A program made the position numbers and the translations under genes. The notes under the pieces were generated by a model, which was not told the DNA's origin, made no database searches, and saw only the letters and a program-made list of their open reading frames with translations. 23,604 bases of DNA from Solirubrobacter sp044865965 (lineage in GTDB: Bacteria > Actinomycetota > Thermoleophilia > Solirubrobacterales > Solirubrobacteraceae): positions 1 to 23,604 of the forward strand of contig JBIOTP010000202.1 in the NCBI GenBank assembly GCA_044865965.1. Reading direction: 5' to 3'. This document shows, in pieces, positions 1 to 6,951 of this stretch (position 1 is its first letter; each line of letters opens with the position of its first letter).

Positions 1-2
1 GC

Positions 3-215
3 GTGAACGGCGCGCTCATCGACGGCCGCGTCCTGTGGGTGCACGGCACGCTCGGCCTGCGGCGCCGCGACCACCTGTGGCGGATGGACCTCCGCACGGG
101 GCGCTCCACCGCCGAAGTCGCGCTGCCCGAGTTCGGCGTGGCCGGCGGCGCGGTGGTCGGCGACCGCCTGTGGCTGACGTCGCCGGGCGGCCGGCTGACG
201 ATCGTCGCCGGCTAG
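3..215 (+). CDS. C-terminal end of a beta-propeller-like protein (5' truncated by window)
   Basis: The first 71 codons are an open frame that runs in from the left edge and ends at TAG 213-215. The residues show two short repeats of the kind seen in NHL/PQQ/Kelch-like propellers: a DGRVLWVHG strand, an LWRMDLRTG strand, and a final GDRLWLTSPGGRL strand. These aromatic-plus-Asp/Gly strands suggest the last blade of a propeller. The GTG at position 3 is unlikely to be the true start, because the frame is open to the edge and one blade cannot fold alone. No catalytic motif is visible, so function cannot be assigned. It converges on the SpoIID-like gene, with a palindrome between the two. Confidence 0.55.
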   Translation: MNGALIDGRVLWVHGTLGLRRRDHLWRMDLRTGRSTAEVALPEFGVAGGAVVGDRLWLTSPGGRLTIVAG

Positions 216-223
216 CCGGAAGT

Positions 224-245
224 TAAACGGGGTCAGACCCCTTTA
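224..245. terminator. Palindrome between convergent genes, probable bidirectional terminator
   Basis: TAAA (224-227), an unpaired C, GGGGT (229-233), loop CAG, ACCCC (237-241) and TTTA (242-245) form an inverted repeat with a one-base bulge. A-rich and T-rich flanks give a short U tract on both strands. It lies between two convergent genes, and its right arm contains the stop codon of the SpoIID-like gene (243-245). The form fits a small two-way intrinsic terminator. The compact GGGGTCAGACCCC core also resembles dispersed REP-type palindromes; a genome-wide copy count would separate these readings. Confidence 0.5.
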
Positions 246-1694
246 TCTAACCGCGATCGCCGGGCCCGCGGCGCCCTGGTACAGCACTCGGTACGTGCCG
301 GGCGCGTTTGCCGTCCATCGGTAGGCCCCGCCGCGCCCGATGCGCGCGTGGGCGACCGTCGCCCAGCGCCCGCTGTCGCGCAGCTGCACCTGCGCGGTCG
401 CGCCGCGGCGCGCGGGCACGATCGTCCCGCGCAGCGCGCCCGCGGCCGGCCGCAGCGCGCCGATCAGCGCCGCGCGCAGCGCCCCGGCGGGGGCGAGCAG
501 CAGCGTGCCGGGCGTGGCGCCGCCGGTCGGGGCGGCGGGGGTCGGCTCGGGCGGCGCCGGCGTCGCGGGCGCGCTCGTGATCGTCGTGAAGTAGGCCCAG
601 GTGTCGTACAGGTTCAGCCGCGCGCGCAGCATGTCGCCGTCGACCGGCGTCGAGCCGCGCGTGCCGATCACCTCGGCGCTGACGATCCGCGGCGAGACGC
701 CGCGGCGGGTCACGCGGATGCCGCGGAACGAGCCCTTCACCAGCCCGCGGAGCCTGCGGCCCGCCCGCGCCAGGCTCGTCGTGACCGGCTCCCAGCGGTG
801 CCGCGGCGAGACGTCGTCGTATGGATCCTCGACCGACTGCAGCCACGGCCGCGGCTCGGTCCCGAGCGACGTGTTCTCGACCGCCTCGGTGCGGCCGCCG
901 GAGGTGGAGAAGAAGTACGTGACGACCGGCTGGCCCTGGTAGGTCACGATCTGGCCGCGCGTGTCGGCCACGGCCTGGTTGCTCGGCGCCGTCTCCGCCG
1001 TCACGCCGCGGTAGACCTGCGAGCGGGTGTCGGCGAACTGGTCGAACGCGCCCCCGCCGCGGCTCGTGGTGATCGCGTAGGTCCGGGCGGCGATCGCCTG
1101 CGCTTTGAGCGCCTCGAGCGGCCAGTTCGACGGCGACTCGGCGGGGACGACGCCCTGCAGGTAGTCGTCGAGCGCGACCGCATTGACCGCGGTCATGCCG
1201 CTGAAGAGCCCGGGCGAGAGCTCCAGCACGCCGCGGTAGGTGCCGTGCCCTCCGAGCGTCACGGTCCCGCCCGCGCCGGCCACCTGCAGCGGCGACGTGA
1301 ACGTCGCGAGGCGGCGCCCGGTCGCAGAGATGAGGTCGACCTGGCCGGCGCCGTGGCGGCGGACGCCGTAGGTCGACGTCGGGTTCAGCCGGCGCGTGCC
1401 GGCCTGGCGGGCGCCGGTGATGCGGGCGCGCGAGCCGGTCGCCAGCAGCACGCGGACGGTGCGGTTGGGGTCGGTCGTGCCGAGCGCGGTGCCGGTGTAG
1501 TAGTGCGCGAGGATCGCGGGGGCCTGCCAGCCGTGCTGGGCCAGGCCCAGCGCGCCGTACTGGCTCATGCCGACGCCGTGGCCGAAGCCGGCGCCGCGGA
1601 TCGTGAAGGTGGACTTCGGCTTGGCCGCCGCGGGGGCGGCCGCGGCGCAGCAGAGCATCAGTGTCGCCGCGAGGGCGCGAAGGTACCGAGTCAT
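243..1694 (-). CDS. SpoIID/LytB-domain secreted protein
   Basis: This 483-residue protein belongs to the SpoIID/LytB family, whose sporulation members are lytic transglycosylases acting on denuded peptidoglycan. I start it at ATG 1694 because a signal peptide follows (residues 1-24, ending in an Ala-rich APAAA stretch). The upstream ATG at 1727 lies only 2 nt from the putative -10 box. The family core includes GFGHGVGMSQYGA (about 36-48), VVPAES (182-187, with the conserved Glu at 186), LEALKAQAIAARTYA (193-207) and STSGGRTE (263-270). After about residue 380 come a Pro/Ala/Thr-rich linker and a C-terminal beta-rich module that could bind wall polymer. No sporulation operon is nearby, so a role in wall remodelling is more likely than engulfment. 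It is transcribed divergently from the acetolactate synthase. Confidence 0.88.
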   Translation of the reverse strand: MTRYLRALAATLMLCCAAAAPAAAKPKSTFTIRGAGFGHGVGMSQYGALGLAQHGWQAPAILAHYYTGTALGTTDPNRTVRVLLATGSRARITGARQAGTRRLNPTSTYGVRRHGAGQVDLISATGRRLATFTSPLQVAGAGGTVTLGGHGTYRGVLELSPGLFSGMTAVNAVALDDYLQGVVPAESPSNWPLEALKAQAIAARTYAITTSRGGGAFDQFADTRSQVYRGVTAETAPSNQAVADTRGQIVTYQGQPVVTYFFSTSGGRTEAVENTSLGTEPRPWLQSVEDPYDDVSPRHRWEPVTTSLARAGRRLRGLVKGSFRGIRVTRRGVSPRIVSAEVIGTRGSTPVDGDMLRARLNLYDTWAYFTTITSAPATPAPPEPTPAAPTGGATPGTLLLAPAGALRAALIGALRPAAGALRGTIVPARRGATAQVQLRDSGRWATVAHARIGRGGAYRWTANAPGTYRVLYQGAAGPAIAVR

Positions 1695-1728
1695 AGGATC
1701 AGGGAGCGCCGGGAACGAGGCGCCCATC

Positions 1729-1735
1729 TAAGGTA
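1729..1735. promoter_or_regulatory. Symmetric bidirectional promoter core (overlapping -10 boxes)
   Basis: TAAGGTA gives TAAGGT on + and TACCTT on -. Both fit the TANNNT -10 pattern, and they overlap by five bases. The + box is 35 nt from the TTG at 1770 and the - box is 35 nt from the ATG at 1694, so both transcripts would have leaders of roughly 29 nt. No convincing -35 element is visible on either side. This is inferred from position and symmetry only. Confidence 0.42.
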
Positions 1736-1751
1736 GCCGGACACGAAAACC

Positions 1752-1760
1752 GGGGAGGAG
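1752..1760 (+). promoter_or_regulatory. Strong ribosome binding site that decides the start of the acetolactate synthase
   Basis: GGGGAGGAG at 1752-1760 is complementary to the 16S rRNA tail. It abuts the first possible TTG at 1761 but sits 9 nt before the second TTG at 1770, which is normal spacing. This favours the 1770 start. Confidence 0.65.
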
Positions 1761-1769
1761 TTGCGCAGG

Positions 1770-3416
1770 TTGAGCTCTCGCAAGGCGTCTGACCTGTTCG
1801 TGGAATGCCTGGAGGCCGAAGGGGTCAAGTACGTCTTCGGCATCCCGGGCGAGGAGACGCTGGATCTCAACGAGTCCCTCGAGGACTCCTCGATCGCCTT
1901 CATCCCTGTTCGACACGAGCAGGGCGGGGCCTACATGGCCGACATGTACGGGCGCCTCACCGGGCGCGCGGGCGTCTGCCTCGGCACGCTCGGCCCGGGC
2001 GCCACGAACCTCGTGACCGCCGTCGCCGACGCCCTGCTGGACCGCTCGCCGCTCGTCGCGCTCACCGGCCAGGCCGACCTGCACCGGATGCACAAGGAGT
2101 CCCACCAGTACATCGACGTCGTCTCGATGTTCCGTCCGATCACGAAGTGGAACACGCGTCTGAACGCCGCCGAGGTCATCCCCGAGGTCGTGCGCAAGGC
2201 GTTCAAGCTCGCGCAGGAGCCCAAGCCCGGCCCCACCCACATCGAGCTGCCCGAGGACGTGATGGGCACGCCGATCGACGCCGAGCCGCTCCCCGCCCGC
2301 ACCACGAGGCGGCGGCTGGAGCCGAGCGCCGGCGAGCTGCTCGCGGCCGCCGATCTCATCCGCTCCGCGATCAGCCCGATCATGCTGGCCGGCAACGGCG
2401 TCGCGCGCGCCGGCGCGGCGCCCGCGCTGCGCGAGTTCGCCCGCGCGACCGGCATCGGCGTGGCCGAGACCTTCATGGGCAAGGGCGCGCTGGACTACCG
2501 CGACCCGGCGGCGCTCGGCACCGTCGGCCTGCAGTCGCGCGACTACGCGCTGGCCGGGTTCGAGGACGCCGACCTCGTGATCACCGTCGGCTATGACCTC
2601 GTCGAGCACGCGCCCTCGAACTGGAACCCCGGGCGCGACAAGAAGATCGTCTGCATCGACAGCGCCGCCTCCGAGGTCGACGAGCACTTCGTGACCGAGA
2701 TCGACCTCGTCGGCGACCTCTACCACATCCTCTCGCGCCTGACGGAGGAGCTGCGCGACGCCTCGCACCGGCTGCGGCCGTCGCGGCTGGACGAGATCGT
2801 GCTGGGCCGCTTCGAGGCGGCCAAGGACGACGACGCGTTCCCGCTGCAGCCCCCGCGCGCGCTGTGGGAGATCCGCCGCGCGCTCGGGCCGCGCGACATG
2901 CTGATCTCCGACGTCGGGATGCACAAGCTGTGGATCGCGCGCATGTTCCCCGCGCACGAGCCGCAGACGGTGCTGATCGCCAACGGCCTGGCCGGCATGG
3001 GGATCGCGCTGCCGACCGCGATCGCGGCCAAGCTCGTGCGCCCCGACCGCCACGTCGTGACGGTCAACGGCGACGGCGGTTTCCTGATGAACGCGCAGGA
3101 GCTCGAGACCGCCGTGCGCCTGCAGACGCCGATCGTGAACATGATCTGGGAGAACTCGCAGTACGGCTCGATCGTGTGGAAGCAGGACAAGAAGTTCGGC
3201 CGCCACTTCGGCACGGACTTCACGAACCCCGATTTCGTCAAGCTGGCGGATGCCTTCGGCATGCCGGCCTGGCGCTGCGAGGATGTCGAGGACCTCGGAC
3301 GGCACCTGCGGCACGCGCTGTCGCTCGACGTGCCGAGCCTGATCGTGGTCCCGATCGACTACTCGCTCGACGTGTCCATCTCTGAGGAGCTCGGAACGGA
3401 GACCGTCGCCGCATAG
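1770..3416 (+). CDS. Acetolactate synthase large subunit-type ThDP enzyme
   Basis: This thiamine-diphosphate enzyme of 548 residues has the acetolactate synthase/pyruvate oxidase fold. Family members condense two pyruvates to 2-acetolactate plus CO2. The N-terminal Pyr domain has FGIPGEE (23-29) and RHEQGGAYMADMYGRLTG, with the cofactor-activating Glu at 50. The central domain is at about 190-330. The C-terminal PP domain has GDGG (434-437) and Asn462 in ENSQYG, the metal/diphosphate motif. TTG 1770 is chosen from the Shine-Dalgarno spacing. No regulatory small subunit (IlvH/IlvN) follows. The closest family I recognise is the stand-alone acetolactate synthase-like group, so it need not be the biosynthetic IlvB. 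The next gene is an aldehyde dehydrogenase, so the pair may handle keto-acid-derived aldehydes. The substrate is not proven. Confidence 0.85.
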   Translation: MSSRKASDLFVECLEAEGVKYVFGIPGEETLDLNESLEDSSIAFIPVRHEQGGAYMADMYGRLTGRAGVCLGTLGPGATNLVTAVADALLDRSPLVALTGQADLHRMHKESHQYIDVVSMFRPITKWNTRLNAAEVIPEVVRKAFKLAQEPKPGPTHIELPEDVMGTPIDAEPLPARTTRRRLEPSAGELLAAADLIRSAISPIMLAGNGVARAGAAPALREFARATGIGVAETFMGKGALDYRDPAALGTVGLQSRDYALAGFEDADLVITVGYDLVEHAPSNWNPGRDKKIVCIDSAASEVDEHFVTEIDLVGDLYHILSRLTEELRDASHRLRPSRLDEIVLGRFEAAKDDDAFPLQPPRALWEIRRALGPRDMLISDVGMHKLWIARMFPAHEPQTVLIANGLAGMGIALPTAIAAKLVRPDRHVVTVNGDGGFLMNAQELETAVRLQTPIVNMIWENSQYGSIVWKQDKKFGRHFGTDFTNPDFVKLADAFGMPAWRCEDVEDLGRHLRHALSLDVPSLIVVPIDYSLDVSISEELGTETVAA

Positions 3417-3447
3417 CGCGACGATGCCGTTGCCGTGGACTTTGACT

Positions 3448-3452
3448 GGAGG
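3448..3452 (+). promoter_or_regulatory. Ribosome binding site of the aldehyde dehydrogenase
   Basis: GGAGG lies 10 nt before ATG 3463. The longer reading from ATG 3424 has no such site and would add 13 residues of low family likeness, so 3463 is taken as the start. Confidence 0.6.
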
Positions 3453-3462
3453 CAGTTCTGAG

Positions 3463-4935
3463 ATGACCGCAATCACCCATGACCAGGAGCACGCCGTCGT
3501 CGAGGCGGTGGCCCGCAAGCTCTACATCGGCGGCGAGTGGCGCGACGGCGCCGGCGGCGACACGCTCGACGTCGAGGACCCGTCGACCGGCGAGACGCTC
3601 GCGGCGATCGCCGACGCGACGCCCGACGATGCGCGCGCGGCGCTGGACGCCGCCTGCGCGGTCCAGGACGAGTGGGCCGTGCACCCGCCGCGCGAGCGCG
3701 GCGAGATCCTGCGCCGCGCGTTCGAGGCGCTGACCGCCCGCGCCGACGACCTGGCGCTGCTGATGACGCTCGAGATGGGCAAGCCGCTCGCCGAGTCCAA
3801 GGCCGAGATCGTCTACGCGGCCGAGTTCCTGCGCTGGTTCAGCGAGGAGGCCGTGCGGATCGAGGGGCGCTTCGCCACGGCGCCCAACGGCGTCGGCCGG
3901 CTGATCACGATGAAGCAGCCGGTCGGCCCCTGCTACGCGATCACGCCGTGGAACTTCCCGATGGCGATGGGCACGCGCAAGATCGGGCCGGCGATCGCCG
4001 CCGGCTGCACGACGGTGATCAAGCCGGCCCAGCAGACGCCGCTGTCGATGCTCGCGCTCGCGCAGATTTTCGAGGAGGCGGGGCTGCCGGGCGGCGTGCT
4101 CAACGTGATCACCGCGAGCTCCTCGGGCGCGGTCTCGGAGCCGATCATCTACGACCCGCGGCTGCGCAAGCTGACCTTCACGGGCTCGACGGAGGTCGGG
4201 CGCAAGCTCGTCGAGCAGTCCGCCCGGGGGCTCCTGCGCACGTCGATGGAGCTGGGCGGCAACGCCCCGTTCCTGGTGTTCCCGGACGCCGACGTGGACG
4301 CCGCCGTCGAGGGCGCCGTGATCGCCAAGATGCGCAACATCGGCGAGGCCTGCACGGCCGCCAACCGCTTCCACGTGTCCGACAAGGTTGCCGACGAGTT
4401 CGCGAGCAAGCTCGCCGACAAGCTGCGTGCGATGAAGGTGGGCCGCGGCACCGAGGAGGACGTCAAGGTCGGCCCGCTGATCGACGGAGCCCAGCGCGAC
4501 AAGGTCGCCGAGCTCGTCGCGGACGCCACGGGGCGCGGCGCCGAGGTGCTGCTGGGCGGCACCAAGCGCGACGGCGCGGGCTACTTCTTCGACCCCACGG
4601 TGCTCACCGACGTGGCGGGCGACGCGCGGCTGCTCAAGGAGGAGATCTTCGGCCCGGTGGCGCCGGTCATCGGCTTCGACGACGAGGACGCCGCGATCGC
4701 CGCCGCCAACGACACCGAGTACGGGCTGGTCGCCTACGTCTACACGCGCGACATCAAGCGCGCGTTCCGCGTCTGCGAGCGCCTGCAGACCGGCATGGTC
4801 GGTCTCAACCAGGGCATCGTCTCCAACGCCGCCGCACCGTTCGGGGGCGTCAAGGCCTCGGGCTTCGGCCGCGAGGGCGGCGCCGAGGGCATCGACGAGT
4901 ACCTGGAGATCAAGTACATCGCGATGGCGATGTGA
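3463..4935 (+). CDS. NAD(P)-dependent aldehyde dehydrogenase, succinate-semialdehyde dehydrogenase-like
   Basis: This 490-residue protein is a full-length ALDH superfamily member that oxidises an aldehyde to its acid. The order of motifs is complete: N-terminal LYIGGEWRDG, TPWNFP with the oxyanion Asn164, the cofactor-binding IKPAQQTPLS (186-195), FTGSTEVG, MELGGNAPF with the general base Glu263, GEACTAANR with the nucleophile Cys297, and EEIFGPVAPV near the C-terminus. MELGGNAPF and GEACTAANR resemble the GabD-like group, which acts on succinate semialdehyde or similar short semialdehydes. It starts 46 nt after the acetolactate synthase-like gene, and its stop overlaps the pdxH start (GTGA), so the three are probably co-transcribed. 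The exact aldehyde cannot be read from sequence. Confidence 0.9.
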   Translation: MTAITHDQEHAVVEAVARKLYIGGEWRDGAGGDTLDVEDPSTGETLAAIADATPDDARAALDAACAVQDEWAVHPPRERGEILRRAFEALTARADDLALLMTLEMGKPLAESKAEIVYAAEFLRWFSEEAVRIEGRFATAPNGVGRLITMKQPVGPCYAITPWNFPMAMGTRKIGPAIAAGCTTVIKPAQQTPLSMLALAQIFEEAGLPGGVLNVITASSSGAVSEPIIYDPRLRKLTFTGSTEVGRKLVEQSARGLLRTSMELGGNAPFLVFPDADVDAAVEGAVIAKMRNIGEACTAANRFHVSDKVADEFASKLADKLRAMKVGRGTEEDVKVGPLIDGAQRDKVAELVADATGRGAEVLLGGTKRDGAGYFFDPTVLTDVAGDARLLKEEIFGPVAPVIGFDDEDAAIAAANDTEYGLVAYVYTRDIKRAFRVCERLQTGMVGLNQGIVSNAAAPFGGVKASGFGREGGAEGIDEYLEIKYIAMAM

Positions 4936-5507
4936 GCGACCCGCTGCAGCTGTTCCGCGAGTGGTACGAGCACGCCGTGGCCGCCGGGCTCCCCGAGCCG
5001 GAGGCCATGGCGCTCGCCACCGCCACGCCGGACGGCGCGCCCGCGGTCCGCTTCGTCCTGCTCAAGGGCGTCGACGACCGCGGCGTCGAGTTCTTCACCA
5101 ACTACGAGAGCCGCAAGGGCCGCGAGCTGGCCGCCAACGCCCGCGCGGCGCTCGCGATCTACTGGAAGCCGCTGCTGCGCCAGGTGCGCCTCGAGGGCCC
5201 GGTCGAGGTCCTCGAGTCCGCGGAGTCCGACGCCTACTTCGCGACGCGCGCCCGCGGCAGCCGCCTCGGCGCCTGGGCGTCGCGGCAGAGTGAGCCGATC
5301 CCGGACCGCGAGTGGCTCGAGGCGCGCCTGCGCGAGGCGGACGCGCGCTACCCCGGCGACGAGATCCCGCGCCCGCCGTACTGGGGCGGCTACCGGCTGC
5401 TGCCGGAGGCGGTCGAGTTCTGGGAGGGCCGCCCGAACCGGCTCCACGACCGGCTGCAGTACCGCCGCGACGGCGGGGCGTGGCGGACCGAGCGCCTGTC
5501 GCCGTAG
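4932..5507 (+). CDS. pdxH: Pyridoxamine/pyridoxine 5'-phosphate oxidase
   Basis: PdxH is the FMN enzyme that oxidises pyridoxamine or pyridoxine phosphate to pyridoxal phosphate. The 191-residue product carries the hallmark blocks: RFVLLKGVDDRG, FFTNYESRKGRELA, the RQVRLEG strand, SDAYFATRARGSRLGAWAS, the substrate-facing PYWGGYRLLPE...EFW, RLHDRLQYRR, and the terminal WRTERLSP. It is shorter than many family members because it lacks the variable N-terminal arm. The GTG at 4932 overlaps the TGA of the aldehyde dehydrogenase by the GTGA arrangement, which suggests translational coupling. Why a vitamin B6 gene is coupled to these two enzymes is not clear from the sequence, since neither uses PLP. 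Confidence 0.93.
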   Translation: MSDPLQLFREWYEHAVAAGLPEPEAMALATATPDGAPAVRFVLLKGVDDRGVEFFTNYESRKGRELAANARAALAIYWKPLLRQVRLEGPVEVLESAESDAYFATRARGSRLGAWASRQSEPIPDREWLEARLREADARYPGDEIPRPPYWGGYRLLPEAVEFWEGRPNRLHDRLQYRRDGGAWRTERLSP

Positions 5508-5538
5508 CGGAATAGTCGCGCCGGCCGGGGCGTCGTGG

Positions 5539-5551
5539 GGGTCAGCGACCC
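5539..5551 (+). promoter_or_regulatory. Hairpin directly before the start of the 5552 gene
   Basis: GGGTC (5539-5543), loop AGC, GACCC (5547-5551) forms a 5-bp stem that ends at the base before ATG 5552. It takes up the space where a Shine-Dalgarno would lie, and no other such site is visible. It may limit initiation, or the true start may be further downstream. Confidence 0.3.
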
Positions 5552-6376
5552 ATGCGCGTTCACGGCACCATCCTCGAGGTCGTCGACCTGCCGGCGTTCC
5601 TGACCGGCCTGCTCGACGGCCGGGGCGAGCCCGCTCCGCCGACCGTCCGCCCGCTCGCAGGCGCGGAGCTGTCGCTGCTGGGCCGCCTCGTGGTCGCCGA
5701 CGTGCCGCTTGGCGCCACGCGCACGGACGCCGCCGGCGCGTTCGCGTTCGGACCGGCGCCGGCGGTCCCGTCCGTCGACACCGCGCGCGTCGTCGTCCAC
5801 TGCGGCGCCCAGCCGGTCTTCCGGTCCACGCGCGCGCCGCTCGCCGCGGTCGGGTGCGCCCCGCTCGAGCTGTTCGTCGCGGTCCGCGGCGCCTCGGTGC
5901 GGATCACCCAGGCGCAGATCGACGCTCGTGCCGCCGCCGCCGGGGCGGCGCTCGGCGTCGAGGAGCTGAGCGCGCGCATCGAGGCCGGCGGCGTGCGCGT
6001 GCGCGCGACCCGCGGGCGCGTCACGGTCGGCTTTGGCGTGCGGCTGGTGCCCGACGCCGATCCGCGCATCGAGGAGCTGGACATCAGCGGTTCGTGCGTC
6101 GTCAGCGAGCAGCGCATCGAGAGCGAGGTCCGGGCCGCCGTCCGGGACCTCTTCGAGGCCGTCGACGCCGACGCCAGGCTGCAGCTCGCGCAGACGATCG
6201 CCGACGCGCCGCCCGCGCTGGTCGAGGCGTTCCTGGACGAGCACGTCGCGCTGACCGTGCGCGAGATCGCGTGCGAGAGCGACCGCGCGATCGGCGTCTC
6301 CGTCGCGCTCGGGCTGCCGCGCTCGCTCGTGGGCGCCCCCCTCCCCCTACCGCACTCAGGGGTGCTCACCCCCTGA
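5552..6376 (+). CDS. Uncharacterised protein with an N-terminal CarboxypepD_reg-like domain
   Basis: I do not recognise this 274-residue protein as a whole. Residues about 30-110 look like an Ig-like carboxypeptidase-regulatory domain: PLAGAELSLLGRLVVADVPL, then TRTDAAGAFAFGP, the usual turn of that fold. Residues about 115-272 form a second, acidic-basic mixed alpha/beta region with a long helical stretch (about 188-230) and no catalytic motif I can name. There is no signal peptide or membrane segment, which is odd because such Ig-like domains are usually secreted. It lies 44 nt after pdxH and 64 nt before an ECF sigma factor. Codon use matches its neighbours, and the competing frames look like shadows. 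The start is uncertain. Confidence 0.6.
   Translation: MRVHGTILEVVDLPAFLTGLLDGRGEPAPPTVRPLAGAELSLLGRLVVADVPLGATRTDAAGAFAFGPAPAVPSVDTARVVVHCGAQPVFRSTRAPLAAVGCAPLELFVAVRGASVRITQAQIDARAAAAGAALGVEELSARIEAGGVRVRATRGRVTVGFGVRLVPDADPRIEELDISGSCVVSEQRIESEVRAAVRDLFEAVDADARLQLAQTIADAPPALVEAFLDEHVALTVREIACESDRAIGVSVALGLPRSLVGAPLPLPHSGVLTP
6356..6376 (+). terminator. GC-rich hairpin overlapping the stop of the 5552 gene
   Basis: TCA plus GGGGTG, loop CT, then CACCCC, one bulged C and TGA form a strong stem whose last three bases are the stop codon. No U tract follows, so it is a weak candidate for a classic intrinsic terminator. It could still pause polymerase or protect the 3' end. Confidence 0.4.
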
Positions 6377-6390
6377 ACCTCGAAAGTTAG

Positions 6391-6402
6391 GGGGAGCTCC
6401 CC
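6391..6402. promoter_or_regulatory. Perfect 12-bp palindrome upstream of the ECF sigma gene
   Basis: GGGGAGCTCCCC is a perfect dyad 38 nt before the sigma factor start. It could be a second terminator stem for the upstream gene, or an operator. Two direct copies of TCGCGGGA (6408-6415 and 6422-6429) lie just downstream. No TANNNT box is visible near the sigma start. Confidence 0.3.
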
Positions 6403-6440
6403 GATATTCGCGGGACGCGCATCGCGGGATCGTCCGCGGT

Positions 6441-6938
6441 GTGAACACTGAGCTCTCACCCGACAGCCTCGGCAACCACATCGGTCGGCTCCAGCGCGCG
6501 GCCCGCGGCATGACCAACTCGCGCGAGGACGCCGAGGATCTGGTGCAGGAGACGCTGACGCGCGTGCTCGCCAAGCGCCGGGTGATCGTCTCCGGCCCCG
6601 TAGAGCCCTACCTGCTGCAGGCGCTGCGCAACACCTACGTGTCCTCGCTGCGCGCCCGCGACCGGCGTCCCCAGACCGCCCCGCTCGAGGAGACGCACGC
6701 GAGCGTCCCCGAGCCGGCGGAGCTCGTCGCCGCGCGCGAGGTCTACGGCGTGATCGCCGCGCTGCCGACCGACCAGCGCAAGGTCGTCACCGCGGTCGAC
6801 GTCGCGGGGCTCGCCTACGGCGAGGCCGCCGACGTGCTCGGCATTCCGCTCGGCACCGTGATGAGCCGCCTGCACCGGGCGCGCGCCCGCGTCGCGTTCG
6901 CGATGCGTCAGTCCGCGGCCGTTCCCGCCGCCGCGTAG
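6441..6938 (+). CDS. ECF-type RNA polymerase sigma factor
   Basis: This 165-residue protein has only the two sigma domains of the extracytoplasmic-function group. Region 2 covers about residues 13-75 and contains REDAEDLVQETLTRVL, the core-binding helix, followed by YLLQALRNTYVSSLRARDRR for -10 recognition. Region 4 covers about 100-155: VIAALPTDQRKVVTAVDVAG, then AYGEAADVLGIPLGTVMSRLHRARAR, the helix-turn-helix for the -35. A short linker of about 20 residues joins them. No zinc-finger anti-sigma factor or receptor is encoded next door, although such genes usually flank ECF factors, so its control cannot be read here. GTG 6441 is the start in the aligned frame. The gene converges on the GNAT gene with 13 bp between stops. 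Confidence 0.88.
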   Translation: MNTELSPDSLGNHIGRLQRAARGMTNSREDAEDLVQETLTRVLAKRRVIVSGPVEPYLLQALRNTYVSSLRARDRRPQTAPLEETHASVPEPAELVAAREVYGVIAALPTDQRKVVTAVDVAGLAYGEAADVLGIPLGTVMSRLHRARARVAFAMRQSAAVPAAA

Positions 6939-6951
6939 GCTGCGGCAGCGG

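Noticed and set aside
1728..3518. 596-codon open frame on the minus strand
   Set aside because: It lies antisense to the acetolactate synthase gene, is rich in His, Arg, Asp and Val of the type made by reading GC-rich codons backwards, and matches no family; the plus-strand protein has all its motifs.
3537..4931. N-terminal extension of pdxH through the aldehyde dehydrogenase
   Set aside because: The extension is an Arg-rich off-frame reading of the dehydrogenase; PdxH family similarity starts at the GTG 4932 overlap.
5552..6376. Anti-sigma factor for the ECF gene
   Set aside because: No zinc-binding HxxxCxxC motif, no membrane helix and no similarity to known anti-sigma domains.
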